Assembly: GCA_015228815.1 (NCBI GenBank)
Contig: JADGCV010000018.1
Location: forward strand, 1 to 64,000
Reading direction: 5' to 3'
From: Magnetococcales bacterium
GTDB lineage: Bacteria; Pseudomonadota; Magnetococcia; Magnetococcales; UBA8363
Length of the DNA: 64,000 nucleotides
Shown here: piece after piece, positions 1 through 8,369 of the stretch
Layout of the letters: the number at the start of each line of letters is the position of its first letter
Position numbering within the stretch: position 1 is the stretch's first letter
Position numbers and translations under genes: made by a program
The notes under the pieces: model-generated
Database searches by the model: none
What the model saw: only the letters and a program-made list of their open reading frames with translations
Told to the model about the DNA's origin: nothing

Positions 1-207
1 GTCCGTGATCATCTGAAGCGGGTGCGTGAATACAAGGAGTTCTATGAAGGCGAAGGTGGCGCACGGGTCATGGGCGCTGTGGCCGGCATCCTGATCGATA
101 AGGATGTCGATCGATTTGCCATGAATGAAGGGCTGTTCGTCATCGTCCAGTCTGGCGACAGCGTCAAGTTGGCCAATAATGAAACGTTTGTGCCACGTAC
201 CTGGTGA
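1..207 (+). CDS. C-terminal fragment of a conserved hypothetical protein (DUF3782-like)
   Basis: The reading frame is open from the window edge and ends at a TGA at 205-207, so only the last 68 residues are visible. The tail contains GAVAGILIDKDVDRFA, then GLFVIVQSGDSVKL, and ends PRTW. From memory this resembles the C-terminus of DUF3782-type proteins, which are related to PD-(D/E)XK nucleases and end in a similar GLFVIxQSGD...PRxW block. That family link is recollection, not a search result. No catalytic region lies inside the window and no function is claimed. A 166-base gap with no supported gene separates it from the next CDS. Confidence 0.5.
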   Translation, partial: VRDHLKRVREYKEFYEGEGGARVMGAVAGILIDKDVDRFAMNEGLFVIVQSGDSVKLANNETFVPRTW

Positions 208-373
208 CGATGGGTTTTTGCATGGCGGCGGGGATGATGATGTCCTGTCGGCTGTGGGTAAAAGACGTTTCTGATCCCGATGTGGAAAAACTGCGTATGC
301 CGTGATGGTTGCGGTTTGTTGAAAAATCTGGAGGATGATCTTCAGGGTTTTTGTTTTCCTTGCCTGGGGCGAA

Positions 374-2113
374 ATGGACAAGACGACACAACGATCGATG
401 GGAACGGTGGTCGGATGGCATGACAGCCATTGCGCCAGTTCTGTCCTGGTGGATGACAGTGGCAGGATCGTGTTTGCTTCCGCCGAAGAACGTTATACCA
501 AGAAAAAATTGCAGAAAGGGATGCCGCGCCTGAGCATGGCCGACCTTCGCCGCCGTTTTCCGTCGTTTTCTGCCGGCGCTCCGACATGCTACGTCGATAT
601 GCCTTTGCTGCCCAAGATGGGGCGCAATCTGGAACTGGTCGTGCGCAGTAGGATCCGGGGGCACAACACTTCCAAGAGTCTTGGTTCGTTGTTCGAAACC
701 TGGGGCCGGCGGTTGCTGGGGGGGCGGGGAGGGGGTGTCGTCGGGGCGGATCCAGGTGCCAGCACGGGGGGACTGGGGTTTGATCTTCTGGTGGAACACC
801 ATGCGGCCCATGCCGCGAGTGCCTATTATTGTTCCGGTTTTCCCAAAGCCCTGGTGGTGACCCTCGATGGGGTCGGTGATTGTTTGTCGGCGACCGTGTA
901 CGAGGGCAGCGGTTCAAGACTGACGAGGAAGGCCAAATATTTCTATAACGACATGCCCCTCGGAGCCAACTATGAGGTCCTGACCGGTCTGTTGGGATTC
1001 AATCCTGACCGTCATTGTGGCAAGATCACCGGCCTTTCCGCCCGGGGTCGGCCCGATTCAGCCTGCCTGACCGCGGTGTCGCGATTTTTTGCCGATTCCT
1101 GGAGGTGGGGAGAAAAAAACTGGTTCGACCGCCTTCACGATGAAAATGAAGACAAGGTGTTGCAGGAATTGCGACAGTTGCGTCGGACCCGTCTGGGGGG
1201 GGTCCGGCAGGAGGACCTTGCCTGGGCCATCCAGGAGGATACGGAACGGCGCACCCTGGCATTGATCGCCGAGCATGCGCCGATCGACCTGAGCCATACC
1301 GATATTTGCCTGGCGGGGGGTGTTTTCGCCAACGTTCGGGTCAATCAGAAGGTCAAGGAGTTGGGATTTCGCAATGTGTTCGTTCAGCCGGCCATGGATG
1401 ATGGCGGATTGTCGCTGGGGGCGGCGTTGTATCATTTGGGGATGAATTGTGGGGTGCCGCCCCGCCGTCTGGATCATTGTTTTCTCGGTCCCTCCTTCGA
1501 CGAGGAGGAGATGCGCGAGGCGATCGAGCGTCGCGGCCTGGCCTGGGAAAAGGTCGAAAATATTCAGTTTGCGATTGCCCGTCTGGTCGCCCAGGGACAG
1601 GTGGTGGCCCGATTCGATGGCGCCATGGAGTTTGGACCACGGGCCTTGGGCAACCGTTCGATTCTCTACCACACGGTCGATCCCTCGGTGAACGCATGGC
1701 TCAACAAACGCCTGGCCCGGACAGAGTTCATGCCATTCGCCCCGGCGACACTGATCGAGAAGGCAGGGGATTGTTATTTGAACATCGATGGTTGCGCCCA
1801 TACCGCCGAGTTCATGACCATCACCTTCGACTGCACCCCCCAGATGAAACGAAGCTCTCCCGCGGTGGTTCATGTCGATGGTACCGCCCGCGGGCAACTG
1901 GTCGATTCCCGGGTCAATCCAGGTTTTCATGAAATATTGACCGAATATGAAAAGCTGTCCGGGATTCCATCGCTGGTGAACACCAGTTTCAACATGCACG
2001 AGGCCCCTATTGTTGCCACTCCCGACGATGCCGTCACCTCGTTCCTTGATGGGCGGCTTGACTGTCTGGCGCTCGGGCCGTTCCTGGTGCGATCACGGGA
2101 TGCAAGTCGGTAG
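374..2113 (+). CDS. Carbamoyltransferase (NodU/CmcH/TobZ family)
   Basis: A 579-residue protein of the O-carbamoyltransferase family, which moves a carbamoyl group from carbamoyl phosphate through a carbamoyl-adenylate to a hydroxyl acceptor. The N-terminal actin/HSP70-like domain begins GTVVGWHDSHCASSVLVDD. It carries the metal-binding run EHHAAHAASAYY near residues 141-152, followed by LDGVGD. The C-terminal YrdC-like half has GPRALGNRSIL, FMPFAPATL and NTSFNMHEAPI, all family hallmarks, so the enzyme looks intact. An upstream ATG at 335 abuts a GGAGG with no spacing and adds a hydrophobic stretch unlike the family. ATG 374, or 398, fits the conserved N-terminus better. It converges with the next gene, 14 bases away. 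The acceptor (polysaccharide, lipid or secondary metabolite) cannot be told from context. Confidence 0.9.
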   Translation: MDKTTQRSMGTVVGWHDSHCASSVLVDDSGRIVFASAEERYTKKKLQKGMPRLSMADLRRRFPSFSAGAPTCYVDMPLLPKMGRNLELVVRSRIRGHNTSKSLGSLFETWGRRLLGGRGGGVVGADPGASTGGLGFDLLVEHHAAHAASAYYCSGFPKALVVTLDGVGDCLSATVYEGSGSRLTRKAKYFYNDMPLGANYEVLTGLLGFNPDRHCGKITGLSARGRPDSACLTAVSRFFADSWRWGEKNWFDRLHDENEDKVLQELRQLRRTRLGGVRQEDLAWAIQEDTERRTLALIAEHAPIDLSHTDICLAGGVFANVRVNQKVKELGFRNVFVQPAMDDGGLSLGAALYHLGMNCGVPPRRLDHCFLGPSFDEEEMREAIERRGLAWEKVENIQFAIARLVAQGQVVARFDGAMEFGPRALGNRSILYHTVDPSVNAWLNKRLARTEFMPFAPATLIEKAGDCYLNIDGCAHTAEFMTITFDCTPQMKRSSPAVVHVDGTARGQLVDSRVNPGFHEILTEYEKLSGIPSLVNTSFNMHEAPIVATPDDAVTSFLDGRLDCLALGPFLVRSRDASR

Positions 2114-2127
2114 CATGAACGTGTCAA

Positions 2128-2907
2128 TTACTGAAGCAAATACAAGATAAAAATCATTAAAGAAAAAAAGACAATCAAAAAATCTTGCCATCCTGGGTGA
2201 AAGGGAGTGCTCGGGGGGACGGGGAGTCCTGACAGGATGCCCTGATCGCGCAAACGTTGTTCTTGTCTGGCCATATCCACCTGCATTGCATCGAGCAGGG
2301 CGCCGCCGCGCTGGCTCCACTGAGTCATGATGGCCATCCATCCCTTGAGATGGGGGGGGTGGGGGGGGAGTGTACGGGTGGCGGACGCGAGGGTCACCAA
2401 ACGACCGACGCATTCAATGGTCCATGACAGCAGAGCCGCCCAGCGCATGACCGGGATACCCCATCGTTGCAAAACGCCAAACAAGCCACACATCCCGGCG
2501 ATCAAATCTTCCGTCGTCGAAACCCGGACCAGGGTCCAGGCAAGAATGGCCATGAGACCCAGCCTCAGGGACTGTTGGCCACCGACCATGAGCCCTTCCC
2601 GGCTGGGCCATTCGGAGAAGGGCAACACGGCGCTGCCCGGGATGAAAAACCCGTGCAGAAGAAAAAGAGCAAGGAAGAAAAAACGCAGTTTCCGCAAAGG
2701 GTAGAGCAGGGCTGGAATGCTCATGCCTGCGAGCCGGGGGAAAAGACAGATGCCACCGATGGCAATCCACCATCCAATCTGGTGCCATGATCCCCGGGTG
2801 AGGGGAACCAGCATCAAAAAAAAAGCCAACAGACGGCTTCTCGGATCGCAACGGCGGAAAAAACAATCATGATGACTTGTGGCGTCTGTTTCATGGGAAC
2901 GGGGCAT
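2128..2907 (-). CDS. Energy-coupling factor transporter transmembrane protein (EcfT/CbiQ-like)
   Basis: A 259-residue, strongly hydrophobic protein. After a short His-rich lead comes DPRSRLLAFFLM, matching the DPRxKLL motif that opens EcfT/CbiQ proteins. Several membrane helices follow, then a cytoplasmic region with RLVTLASATRTLPP and ARQEQRLRDQGIL in place of the usual coupling helices, and a final hydrophobic helix at the C-terminus. EcfT subunits link an ATPase pair to a substrate-binding S component in vitamin or cobalt/nickel uptake. No ATPase or S component lies nearby, so this would be a solitary T subunit that uses partners elsewhere. The start at 2907 places the gene 5 bases after the preceding CDS and avoids an overlapping extension. 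Confidence 0.7.
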   Translation of the reverse strand: MPRSHETDATSHHDCFFRRCDPRSRLLAFFLMLVPLTRGSWHQIGWWIAIGGICLFPRLAGMSIPALLYPLRKLRFFFLALFLLHGFFIPGSAVLPFSEWPSREGLMVGGQQSLRLGLMAILAWTLVRVSTTEDLIAGMCGLFGVLQRWGIPVMRWAALLSWTIECVGRLVTLASATRTLPPHPPHLKGWMAIMTQWSQRGGALLDAMQVDMARQEQRLRDQGILSGLPVPPSTPFHPGWQDFLIVFFSLMIFILYLLQ

Positions 2908-2912
2908 CGGTG

Positions 2913-3206
2913 TCAGGAGAGCACCTTGACCCCTTTGAGCCAACCGTCGAAATAATTGACGTTCGCCGTGGCAATCTGGCTGGCGTGTTCCTTGACATCA
3001 TCCCAATCCATCATGTCTTCGCTCCAGCGTTCGATGGCGTAGGAATTTTGTTGAAACAGGGGCAGGGTATCCTCCTTGAGGGAACGTTCGACATCGCCAT
3101 CGAACAACCGCATGGCAAAGTGTTCTGCCCGATGCCGGGCGATGATTTCGACGGGGATGCTCCAGAGGGAGCGGTCCGGCATGGTGACGGTCAGCGTTTT
3201 TTTCAT
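2913..3206 (-). CDS. Conserved small protein of unknown function
   Basis: A 97-residue soluble, acidic protein beginning MKKTLTVTMPDRSLWSIPVE. It continues with a charged region (AEHFAMRLFDGDVERSLKED) and a C-terminal part rich in Trp, Asp and Asn (ERWSEDMMDWDDVKEHA). No signal peptide, membrane segment or catalytic motif is visible. An in-frame extension upstream to 3320 overlaps the PilZ gene and looks non-coding, so the start at 3206 was chosen. It lies between the PilZ gene (50-base gap) and the EcfT-like gene (5-base gap) on the same strand and is probably cotranscribed with them. I recall no function for this family. Confidence 0.65.
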   Translation of the reverse strand: MKKTLTVTMPDRSLWSIPVEIIARHRAEHFAMRLFDGDVERSLKEDTLPLFQQNSYAIERWSEDMMDWDDVKEHASQIATANVNYFDGWLKGVKVLS

Positions 3207-3255
3207 GTCTGCCTGTCCATTGGAAGTAGTGGTTTCACGATGACCCAGCAAGGAT

Positions 3256-3726
3256 TCAGGAATGTTTCCCAGTTTTCTCTGGAACGAAGGTTGATCGGGG
3301 CCTGCGCTTTTTTTTTCCACGGGTGGCGTCCCAGCGTTCGAGGAGGTGGCAATTGTCCCGCATGGAGGACAGTTGCATGAGCGATACCAGGGAAGCGAAC
3401 TGGGCGCGCCGGTTTTCGTCCATGGCCACGAAAATAGTGACCTTGGCGGTTCGCACGACGCGGCAGGGAAAGCGATGCACCTTGGAATCGAAGCGGAGTT
3501 CGACCCACCCCTCCTGATCGGCGTTGATGGTATCGGGAACGGAGTCGAGTTTCAAGGCAACTCCACCCAGGCTGACATCCTGACTGAAACCGGAAAGTCG
3601 CCGCCTTCCGTCTTCCAGGACGAAGGTCATGGGGATGGTGGCTGTTTCCCTGGGCCATTGTCTGCGTGATGATGTGGACGAGGATGGGGCTTCGGATGAG
3701 GCATCACGATCCTTGGGCGGGTTCAT
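3256..3726 (-). CDS. PilZ-domain protein, probable c-di-GMP receptor
   Basis: A 156-residue protein with a Ser-rich N-terminus followed by a PilZ domain. The two c-di-GMP-binding signatures are both present: RQWPR (RxxxR) around residues 22-26 and QDVSLGGVAL (DxSxxG) around residues 49-58. The rest of the beta barrel follows (WVELRFDSKVHRFPCRVVRT). A short basic tail (GKKKRRPRS) ends the protein. It is likely a cytosolic effector that reads c-di-GMP. The same window encodes a degenerate GGDEF regulator and an HD-GYP protein near 43-45 kb that could belong to the same signalling network. Target unknown. Confidence 0.85.
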   Translation of the reverse strand: MNPPKDRDASSEAPSSSTSSRRQWPRETATIPMTFVLEDGRRRLSGFSQDVSLGGVALKLDSVPDTINADQEGWVELRFDSKVHRFPCRVVRTAKVTIFVAMDENRRAQFASLVSLMQLSSMRDNCHLLERWDATRGKKKRRPRSTFVPEKTGKHS

Positions 3727-3834
3727 TCATGGCTTTCGATCGGAAACGGGTGGGCACTGAAGAGACACTATCCTGGAAGATTGCAAAAGACAAGAATTTT
3801 GCAATCCGATGGTCCCTGACGTGGATGATCGAGT

Positions 3835-4716
3835 TCATGGTTGTATTTTTTTCAATCTGATGGCGGCGGGATCCAGCGTTTCCTCACTGGAGCGGTTATA
3901 GGTGAATTCCAGGGTCTTTTCGCCGCGCAATATTTTGAAACGCATTGTCTGGGCGGTATTCAGCCGTCGCAGGGCCTGCATTCCTTTTTCATACGAATCA
4001 AGGTGTTCCCCATTGAGCCAGGTGACGACATCTCCCGGCTGGAGACCGAATCGACCGAGGAACCCCTCATCCTGACCGTGGCCGAGGCGAACGCCGATCA
4101 GTTTGCCGTTTTGTTCTGCCGGATCCAGGCGTACCAGTCGCAGAACCTCTTCCGGTTTTTCGGTGAAGGTTTGCCATACCCGGCTGACCTCGCGCTGTTG
4201 TTCGACGCGCGCCCGGAAACGGGCCAGGATTTCCCTTTGTCCTTCATCGGGGAGGCGGATTTGTTCCCGTTGTCCCTTTCTCAGGATGACGACTCGATCT
4301 CGAAGAATGGCGATCAGCCGTCCCTCTTCAGGCAAGGGTGATCCAATCCTGCGTATTCGTTCCTGACCGAACGGGTCGAGGAACGCCGCCAGACTGCGGG
4401 AAGGATCGTCGTGATGGAGGACGCCGATGAGGAGGAGGCTGATCGGGGAAATGGGCAGGGCATCGAGTTGGTCCTGACTCATTCCCAGGGGGACATCCCT
4501 TTTGATGCGAGGCTCGCCAAAGAGGGGACCGAGCCAATCCAATTCCGGGGTGATCCGGGTGACCAGGGGGGTGGTCCAATCGTTTTCGGAACGGGATGCC
4601 GTAACCGCGTCGCTGCCTTCGTTCCATTGCGATCGTTCCCAGATCAGCCAGGTCATGGCGGCCAGTTCCCGGCTGATGGCGAGGATTAGGAGGAGATGGA
4701 CCAGTTTCTTTGCCAC
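3835..4716 (-). CDS. GspC-like type II secretion inner-membrane protein with C-terminal PDZ domain
   Basis: A 293-residue protein. A membrane anchor near the N-terminus (HLLLILAISRELAAMTWLIW) is followed by a linker and an HR-like domain in which DWLGPLFGEP, ISLLLIGVLHHDDP and AAFLDPFGQE recall GspC (loop-FG-x and LxLxGxV patterns). A C-terminal PDZ-like domain reads GVRLGHGQDEGFLGRFGLQPGD then VVTWLNGEHLD. GspC connects the inner-membrane platform of type II secretion to the GspD secretin. No other gsp genes are nearby, so it is an orphan. GTG at 4716 has a GAGGA box about 6 bases upstream; an earlier in-frame TTG at 4740 lacks one. Family assignment rests on pattern and domain order. Confidence 0.7.
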   Translation of the reverse strand: MAKKLVHLLLILAISRELAAMTWLIWERSQWNEGSDAVTASRSENDWTTPLVTRITPELDWLGPLFGEPRIKRDVPLGMSQDQLDALPISPISLLLIGVLHHDDPSRSLAAFLDPFGQERIRRIGSPLPEEGRLIAILRDRVVILRKGQREQIRLPDEGQREILARFRARVEQQREVSRVWQTFTEKPEEVLRLVRLDPAEQNGKLIGVRLGHGQDEGFLGRFGLQPGDVVTWLNGEHLDSYEKGMQALRRLNTAQTMRFKILRGEKTLEFTYNRSSEETLDPAAIRLKKIQP

Positions 4717-4797
4717 ATGAAGTCCTCGGGGATGAAACAATAACGGGATGGATGGGGAGAAAGGGTCTGGGACGATGATCCTGAAAATCGCTGTCGA

Positions 4798-5892
4798 TCA
4801 AGGGAACAGAGGTTTGGCGGCATCCTGGGTCGCCAGGATGACACCACATCCGGGCGTTTCGAGGAGGTCGATCCGATCCAGTTGTGGCAGCAGGGGCGCG
4901 GTTTGGCTGTGGATCCATCGGGCCAGGGACAGGCAATCGTTGTCTTCGAGACCGTTGAGTTCATGCAGAGGGTGATGATCCAGGAGGGAAAAAACGGGGA
5001 GGAACAGCCTTTTGACATCGCCAAAATCGACGGTCCAACCCAGAATTGCATCCAGGGAAGCGCTCAGGTGCAAACGGAGGGTGAACGTATGGCCATGAAG
5101 CCGATGCAGGGGATCTTCCCGTGATACCCGGGCAAGACGCACGGCGCTGTCGAGGGTGAATTCCTTCCAGATTCGATGGTGTTGTCCATCGAAGGATGTT
5201 CCACTGCTCGCTGTTTCAAGGACCGTGACCCGAAAGCGTTCCGGCAGGCGTCCTTCAAGGCGTTGCCAGATCCAGCCGGCCAGCATTTCGCTGGTTGGAT
5301 TTTCCAATCCGGGGATTTCGTTGAGACAGTGCGCATGCAATTGACGCTGCAAGGGGTGCCAATGGCGGTCGATGTCGTCCGGGTCGAAGGGTGTCATTTG
5401 TGTGGAAGCATTGCCATCGACATGGATGATGACGCGGAAGCCATGGCCATGCATGCGACCGCACGGATGACCGGGCGGTACATGGGGCAGGCGGTGGGCG
5501 GCTTCGAAGGAAAAAAGGCGCCAGGGATGGGCATGAAGCCGTCCATCCAGGGAGACTCCGGCATTCCAGGTGCTTTGGAGGCCGACCATGTCGATTCCGG
5601 GCCAGTCCAGATGATCCCGGATCCACCGGGCAAGGCGTTCATCGGTGGGATCGGTCACAAGATCATTGAGAAACCGATGATCCAGGGGGGCGACGCATTC
5701 ATGCGACAACCGGCCAAGGTGCGCCACTTCGGTTCCGGGAGGAACGGACCCCGCGATTGGGGGACGGGCGCGAACCTGAACGACAAAGCCATGACCATGA
5801 ACGCGCCCCTGTCGATGTCCCTGCGGCAGGGAATCGATTCGGCGTGCCGCGTCGAACCGGGCCATCGTTGTGTAAAACAAGGATTCTTTCAT
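4798..5892 (-). CDS. Three-repeat QueD/6-pyruvoyltetrahydropterin synthase-like protein
   Basis: A 364-residue protein made of three tandem QueD/PTPS-type units, where a normal QueD is a single unit of about 120-150. Each unit keeps the HGH zinc pair: residues 32-34, 148-150 and 266-268. The other active-site residues are divided. The first zinc His (AAHRL, His133) and the catalytic Cys (Cys144) survive only in unit 2. The catalytic Asp-His survives in unit 1 (DHRFLN, 71-76) and unit 3 (LLDHHPL, 303-309) but is HA in unit 2. The C-terminal Glu is present in units 2 and 3 (VLET, LLET) and is Gln106 in unit 1. The start overlaps the queC stop by 4 bases, supporting a role in 7-deazaguanine (queuosine precursor) synthesis. 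One composite active site from a single-chain pseudo-trimer is inference. Confidence 0.85.
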   Translation of the reverse strand: MKESLFYTTMARFDAARRIDSLPQGHRQGRVHGHGFVVQVRARPPIAGSVPPGTEVAHLGRLSHECVAPLDHRFLNDLVTDPTDERLARWIRDHLDWPGIDMVGLQSTWNAGVSLDGRLHAHPWRLFSFEAAHRLPHVPPGHPCGRMHGHGFRVIIHVDGNASTQMTPFDPDDIDRHWHPLQRQLHAHCLNEIPGLENPTSEMLAGWIWQRLEGRLPERFRVTVLETASSGTSFDGQHHRIWKEFTLDSAVRLARVSREDPLHRLHGHTFTLRLHLSASLDAILGWTVDFGDVKRLFLPVFSLLDHHPLHELNGLEDNDCLSLARWIHSQTAPLLPQLDRIDLLETPGCGVILATQDAAKPLFP

Positions 5893-6650
5893 GGAAGGAT
5901 TGGCGCCCGAGTCTCCAGATAACGGGAATAACCTTCAGACCTGATGCGGCAGGCGGGGCACGTTGCGCAACCATGGCCCCAGGAGTGCCATTGGCCTCGA
6001 TCACCAAGATAGCAAGTATGCGTATGGATCCGGATCAGGTCAACCAGTTCCATTCCGCCAAGGGATTCGGCGAGGGCCCAGGTTTGTTGTTTGGTCCGCC
6101 ACATCAACGGGGTATCGATGCGTATCCTGGAGGCCATGCCGATGTTCAAGGCGACCTGCAATGCCTTGATGGCATCATCCCGGCAGTCGGGATATCCGGA
6201 ATGGTCGGTTTCGCACATGCCACCGATCAGGATTCCGATTCCAAGGCGATGGGCCAGGGCTGCCGCCAGGGTCAGAAACAAAAGATTTCGTCCGGGGACG
6301 AAGGTATTGGGCAACCCCGAGGCCAACGGTTCGATCTCCATGTCCCGGGTGAGGGCAGTCGCGCTGATCCGACCCAGGGCTGGGATGTCGATCAGATGAT
6401 CGCTGCCAAGGCGCTCGCTCCATTTGGGAAATCGTTCGGCCAGCAAACGCCGCAGGGTATCCCGGCAGGACAGTTCGATGGCATGCCTCTGTCCATAGGA
6501 AAAGCCGACGGTTTCGACCCGGTCGTGGCGTTGGAGCGCCCATGCCAGGCAGGTCGTTGAATCCTGCCCCCCCGAAAACAGGACCAGGGCCCCGGAACGA
6601 TCGGCCTCGCGTGAAGCTGAATTCAGGTCTTCCGGAGGGGGCGGGATCAT
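5889..6650 (-). CDS. queC: 7-cyano-7-deazaguanine synthase
   Basis: A 253-residue QueC, which converts 7-carboxy-7-deazaguanine to preQ0 with ATP and ammonia. The PP-loop signature [18 protein letters not shown] lies near residues 22-39, followed by [10 protein letters not shown] and the conserved [17 protein letters not shown]. The zinc-binding cysteine cluster is complete near the C-terminus: [26 protein letters not shown] compressed here as Cys...GCATCPAC. Length matches the family. It overlaps the downstream QueD-like gene by 4 bases, so the two are probably translationally coupled. queE is not in the window. The start gives a slightly long Pro-rich lead, and a later start cannot be excluded. 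Confidence 0.95.
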   Translation of the reverse strand: MIPPPPEDLNSASREADRSGALVLFSGGQDSTTCLAWALQRHDRVETVGFSYGQRHAIELSCRDTLRRLLAERFPKWSERLGSDHLIDIPALGRISATALTRDMEIEPLASGLPNTFVPGRNLLFLTLAAALAHRLGIGILIGGMCETDHSGYPDCRDDAIKALQVALNIGMASRIRIDTPLMWRTKQQTWALAESLGGMELVDLIRIHTHTCYLGDRGQWHSWGHGCATCPACRIRSEGYSRYLETRAPILP

Positions 6651-6695
6651 GGACCGACAGCCAAGGCTCGGGTTGGTGGACGAACGCGAATCGAC

Positions 6696-7373
6696 CTATT
6701 CGTATTCCTTGTATTTGCAGATTGCAACCCCGCACACCTGAATTTCTCCTTTGACCTCGATCAGGGGATACCGGGAGTTGAGCGGTTTGAGGTATTGCTG
6801 GTTGCTGTGATGGATCAATTGTTTGAAGGTGGGCCGGTTGTTTCCTTCGCGGGCGATCAGGAACTGGTTGTGGGAGCCTTTCTTCGTCGGATCGATGACG
6901 ATGATTTCTCCCTCGTGAAACTCGGGTTCCATGGAGTCGTCGGGAACCTTCATGGCGAAGCACCGCTCGCTGGCCTTGGGGGCGACCGGTACCCATGAGA
7001 GGACCTCGGGGATGAACGCTTCTTTGGGCAGGCCGCAATATTTGGCCAGCGCGTCCCAGGAGATCAGGGGGATCCGGGCGATGAGGGGATAGGAGCGGCT
7101 GGATTCCCCCTGTTCGTCATCAAACTCCTTCCGTGAGGAGGAATAGGGGGAGCCGCCGGCGAGTTCCATTTCTCCGCGACCGGTATCCAGCCAGATGGGA
7201 TCGACACCACAGGTCAGGGCGATGGCGATCGTCTTGCGCGAGGAACGGGACCCGCCCCCTTCCAGCTTGTGGATTGCCGTCTGACTGATCCCAACCTTGT
7301 CTGCAAGTTCCTTTTGAGTCAGGCCGGCATGCTTCCTGGCCAGTTTGATCCGTTCGTTCAGGGTGCTGTTCAT
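6696..7373 (-). CDS. XRE-family HTH repressor with S24 (LexA-like) peptidase domain
   Basis: A 225-residue repressor. The N-terminal helix-turn-helix (residues about 5-60) includes LTQKELADKVGISQTAIHKLE, trimmed here to GLTQKELADKVGISQTA plus IHKLE. The C-terminal S24 domain has the catalytic Ser in KVPDDSMEPEFHEGE and the Lys in RPTFKQLIHH, so self-cleavage or at least the LexA/CI fold is plausible. Such proteins commonly control prophage or stress genes. No phage genes flank it. The 512-base region upstream contains two nested inverted repeats (7385-7438) that are good candidates for its operator, suggesting autoregulation. Confidence 0.9.
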   Translation of the reverse strand: MNSTLNERIKLARKHAGLTQKELADKVGISQTAIHKLEGGGSRSSRKTIAIALTCGVDPIWLDTGRGEMELAGGSPYSSSRKEFDDEQGESSRSYPLIARIPLISWDALAKYCGLPKEAFIPEVLSWVPVAPKASERCFAMKVPDDSMEPEFHEGEIIVIDPTKKGSHNQFLIAREGNNRPTFKQLIHHSNQQYLKPLNSRYPLIEVKGEIQVCGVAICKYKEYE

Positions 7374-7384
7374 GGGAATGGCTC

Positions 7385-7438
7385 TTTAGGTTGGTATTCT
7401 TTGCGCGCAACTCAATGTTTGTATCGGACAAACCTAAA
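7385..7438. promoter_or_regulatory. Nested inverted repeats, candidate operator of the S24 repressor
   Basis: An outer perfect 8-base inverted repeat (TTTAGGTT at 7385-7392, AACCTAAA at 7431-7438) surrounds an inner repeat TTTGT-atcgg-ACAAA at 7418-7432. The block begins 12 bases upstream of the repressor start, where a promoter and autoregulatory operator are expected. Assignment to this repressor is inferred from position and symmetry. Confidence 0.5.
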
Positions 7439-7885
7439 TTTTCCAACGGCGCCCTTTGTGTACCAGGGCGGTGTTTGAAATATACATGCCTCACGAGCAA
7501 AATACAACGCTATCCGAAAGCAAAGAAGAATGGAAGCTGTTTTCGGTCAATCTGACTCCTCTTCGATCGACTGAATGCGCTTCTTGAGCATTGATGATAC
7601 GGTATTTTGCCGACTTTCGATTATAAAAATTTTATTTCTTTGTCGGTGCGGATGATCAACGAGTGTTTTTTTTGTTGTGATTACAGAAGATGGGCCATTC
7701 GCAGGGGCCGTTGCCGTGGCAAACATGTCGGTATGCTGACGCATGTGTGTGGACACCCGTGGCGAGAATTGAATGAAATATAAAAATAGTATTATATTTC
7801 AATATATTACAATAAAATTGCAAAAATGGTTCATCTTGTGCATGATCCTGTCGGATTCCATAATGTCGCGCCGAGGAGCCAGATC
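7439..7885. other. AT-rich intergenic region
   Basis: Apart from the palindrome at 7774-7801, nothing is supported here. The stretch is distinctly AT-rich compared with its surroundings (for example 7616-7640 and 7771-7825), which suits a promoter region for the rightward small ORFs or acquired DNA. A possible 69-codon leftward frame at 7547-7756 has no ribosome-binding site or recognisable features and was not called. Confidence 0.5.
7774..7801. repeat. AT-rich perfect inverted repeat
   Basis: TGAAATATAA (7774-7783) and TTATATTTCA (7792-7801) are perfect 10-base inverted arms separated by 8 bases. It lies about 85 bases upstream of the small rightward ORF at 7886. It could be an operator or a weak hairpin; the AT content makes a stable terminator unlikely. 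Confidence 0.55.
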
Positions 7886-8053
7886 ATGCCTGTACTGAAA
7901 CTTCACAAGGAACGGAACCGATTCATGTTGAAGGATGGGGAAACCGTTCTTTTGGAGGGAATCAGCAGGCAACAGTTGCTCAAACTGTTGCCACGGCTTA
8001 AATCAAGAGGCTTTGTCGTTGATAATGTTGGTCTTCTTCAAGGAAAGGTGTAA
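7886..8053 (+). CDS. Small protein of unknown function
   Basis: A 55-residue basic protein beginning MPVLKLHKERNRFMLKDGE and continuing TVLLEGISRQQLLKLLPRLKSRGFVVDN. The start is backed by a GAGGAG box (7874-7879) at good spacing. The pattern (short beta strands, then a Lys/Leu helix) suggests a small folded protein, possibly nucleic-acid binding or regulatory, but no family is recognised. A second small ORF with its own strong ribosome-binding site starts one base after its stop. Both lie opposite the S24 repressor across the operator-like region. Confidence 0.5.
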   Translation: MPVLKLHKERNRFMLKDGETVLLEGISRQQLLKLLPRLKSRGFVVDNVGLLQGKV

Positions 8054-8054
8054 C

Positions 8055-8369
8055 ATGGACGTCATTTTGCCGCCGTCGAGGAATGTCCGAATCCGTCGCG
8101 AGGAGTTTCTGGGCCGGGTCGAGCAGGTTTCGGGCGTGTTGGGTTTGAACGTTTCGATGTCAATCGACAACGCACAGGAGCCCTTTGAGGTAGCGTCCCT
8201 CGGGAAAGGCAAGGGCAACGGGATGGTCCGGCGCTGGACCCAGGCGACGTTGAATCAACGCATTGCGTCCGGCGTCAATGGCGGCATCCGCAACCACCTT
8301 GGCAAACAGCTCTTCCGGCATGCGACCCGAGCAGGAGAAGGTCCAAAGGCGACCTCCGGGGGCCAGTAG
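8055..8369 (+). CDS. Possible second small ORF, convergently overlapping the rlmI-like gene
   Basis: An ATG at 8055 follows an AAGGAAAGG box and begins MDVILPPSRNVRIRREEFLG, then RVEQVSGVLGLNVSMSID. The frame runs to 8369, but everything after 8160 is antisense to the 3' end of the methyltransferase gene and looks like shadow sequence. Either only the first third or so was ever a gene and the methyltransferase end has replaced its true tail, or the ORF is spurious. No family recognised. Confidence 0.25.
   Translation: MDVILPPSRNVRIRREEFLGRVEQVSGVLGLNVSMSIDNAQEPFEVASLGKGKGNGMVRRWTQATLNQRIASGVNGGIRNHLGKQLFRHATRAGEGPKATSGGQ

Noticed and set aside
7547-7756. Leftward 69-codon ORF in the AT-rich spacer
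   Set aside because: No ribosome-binding site, unusual composition and no recognisable feature.
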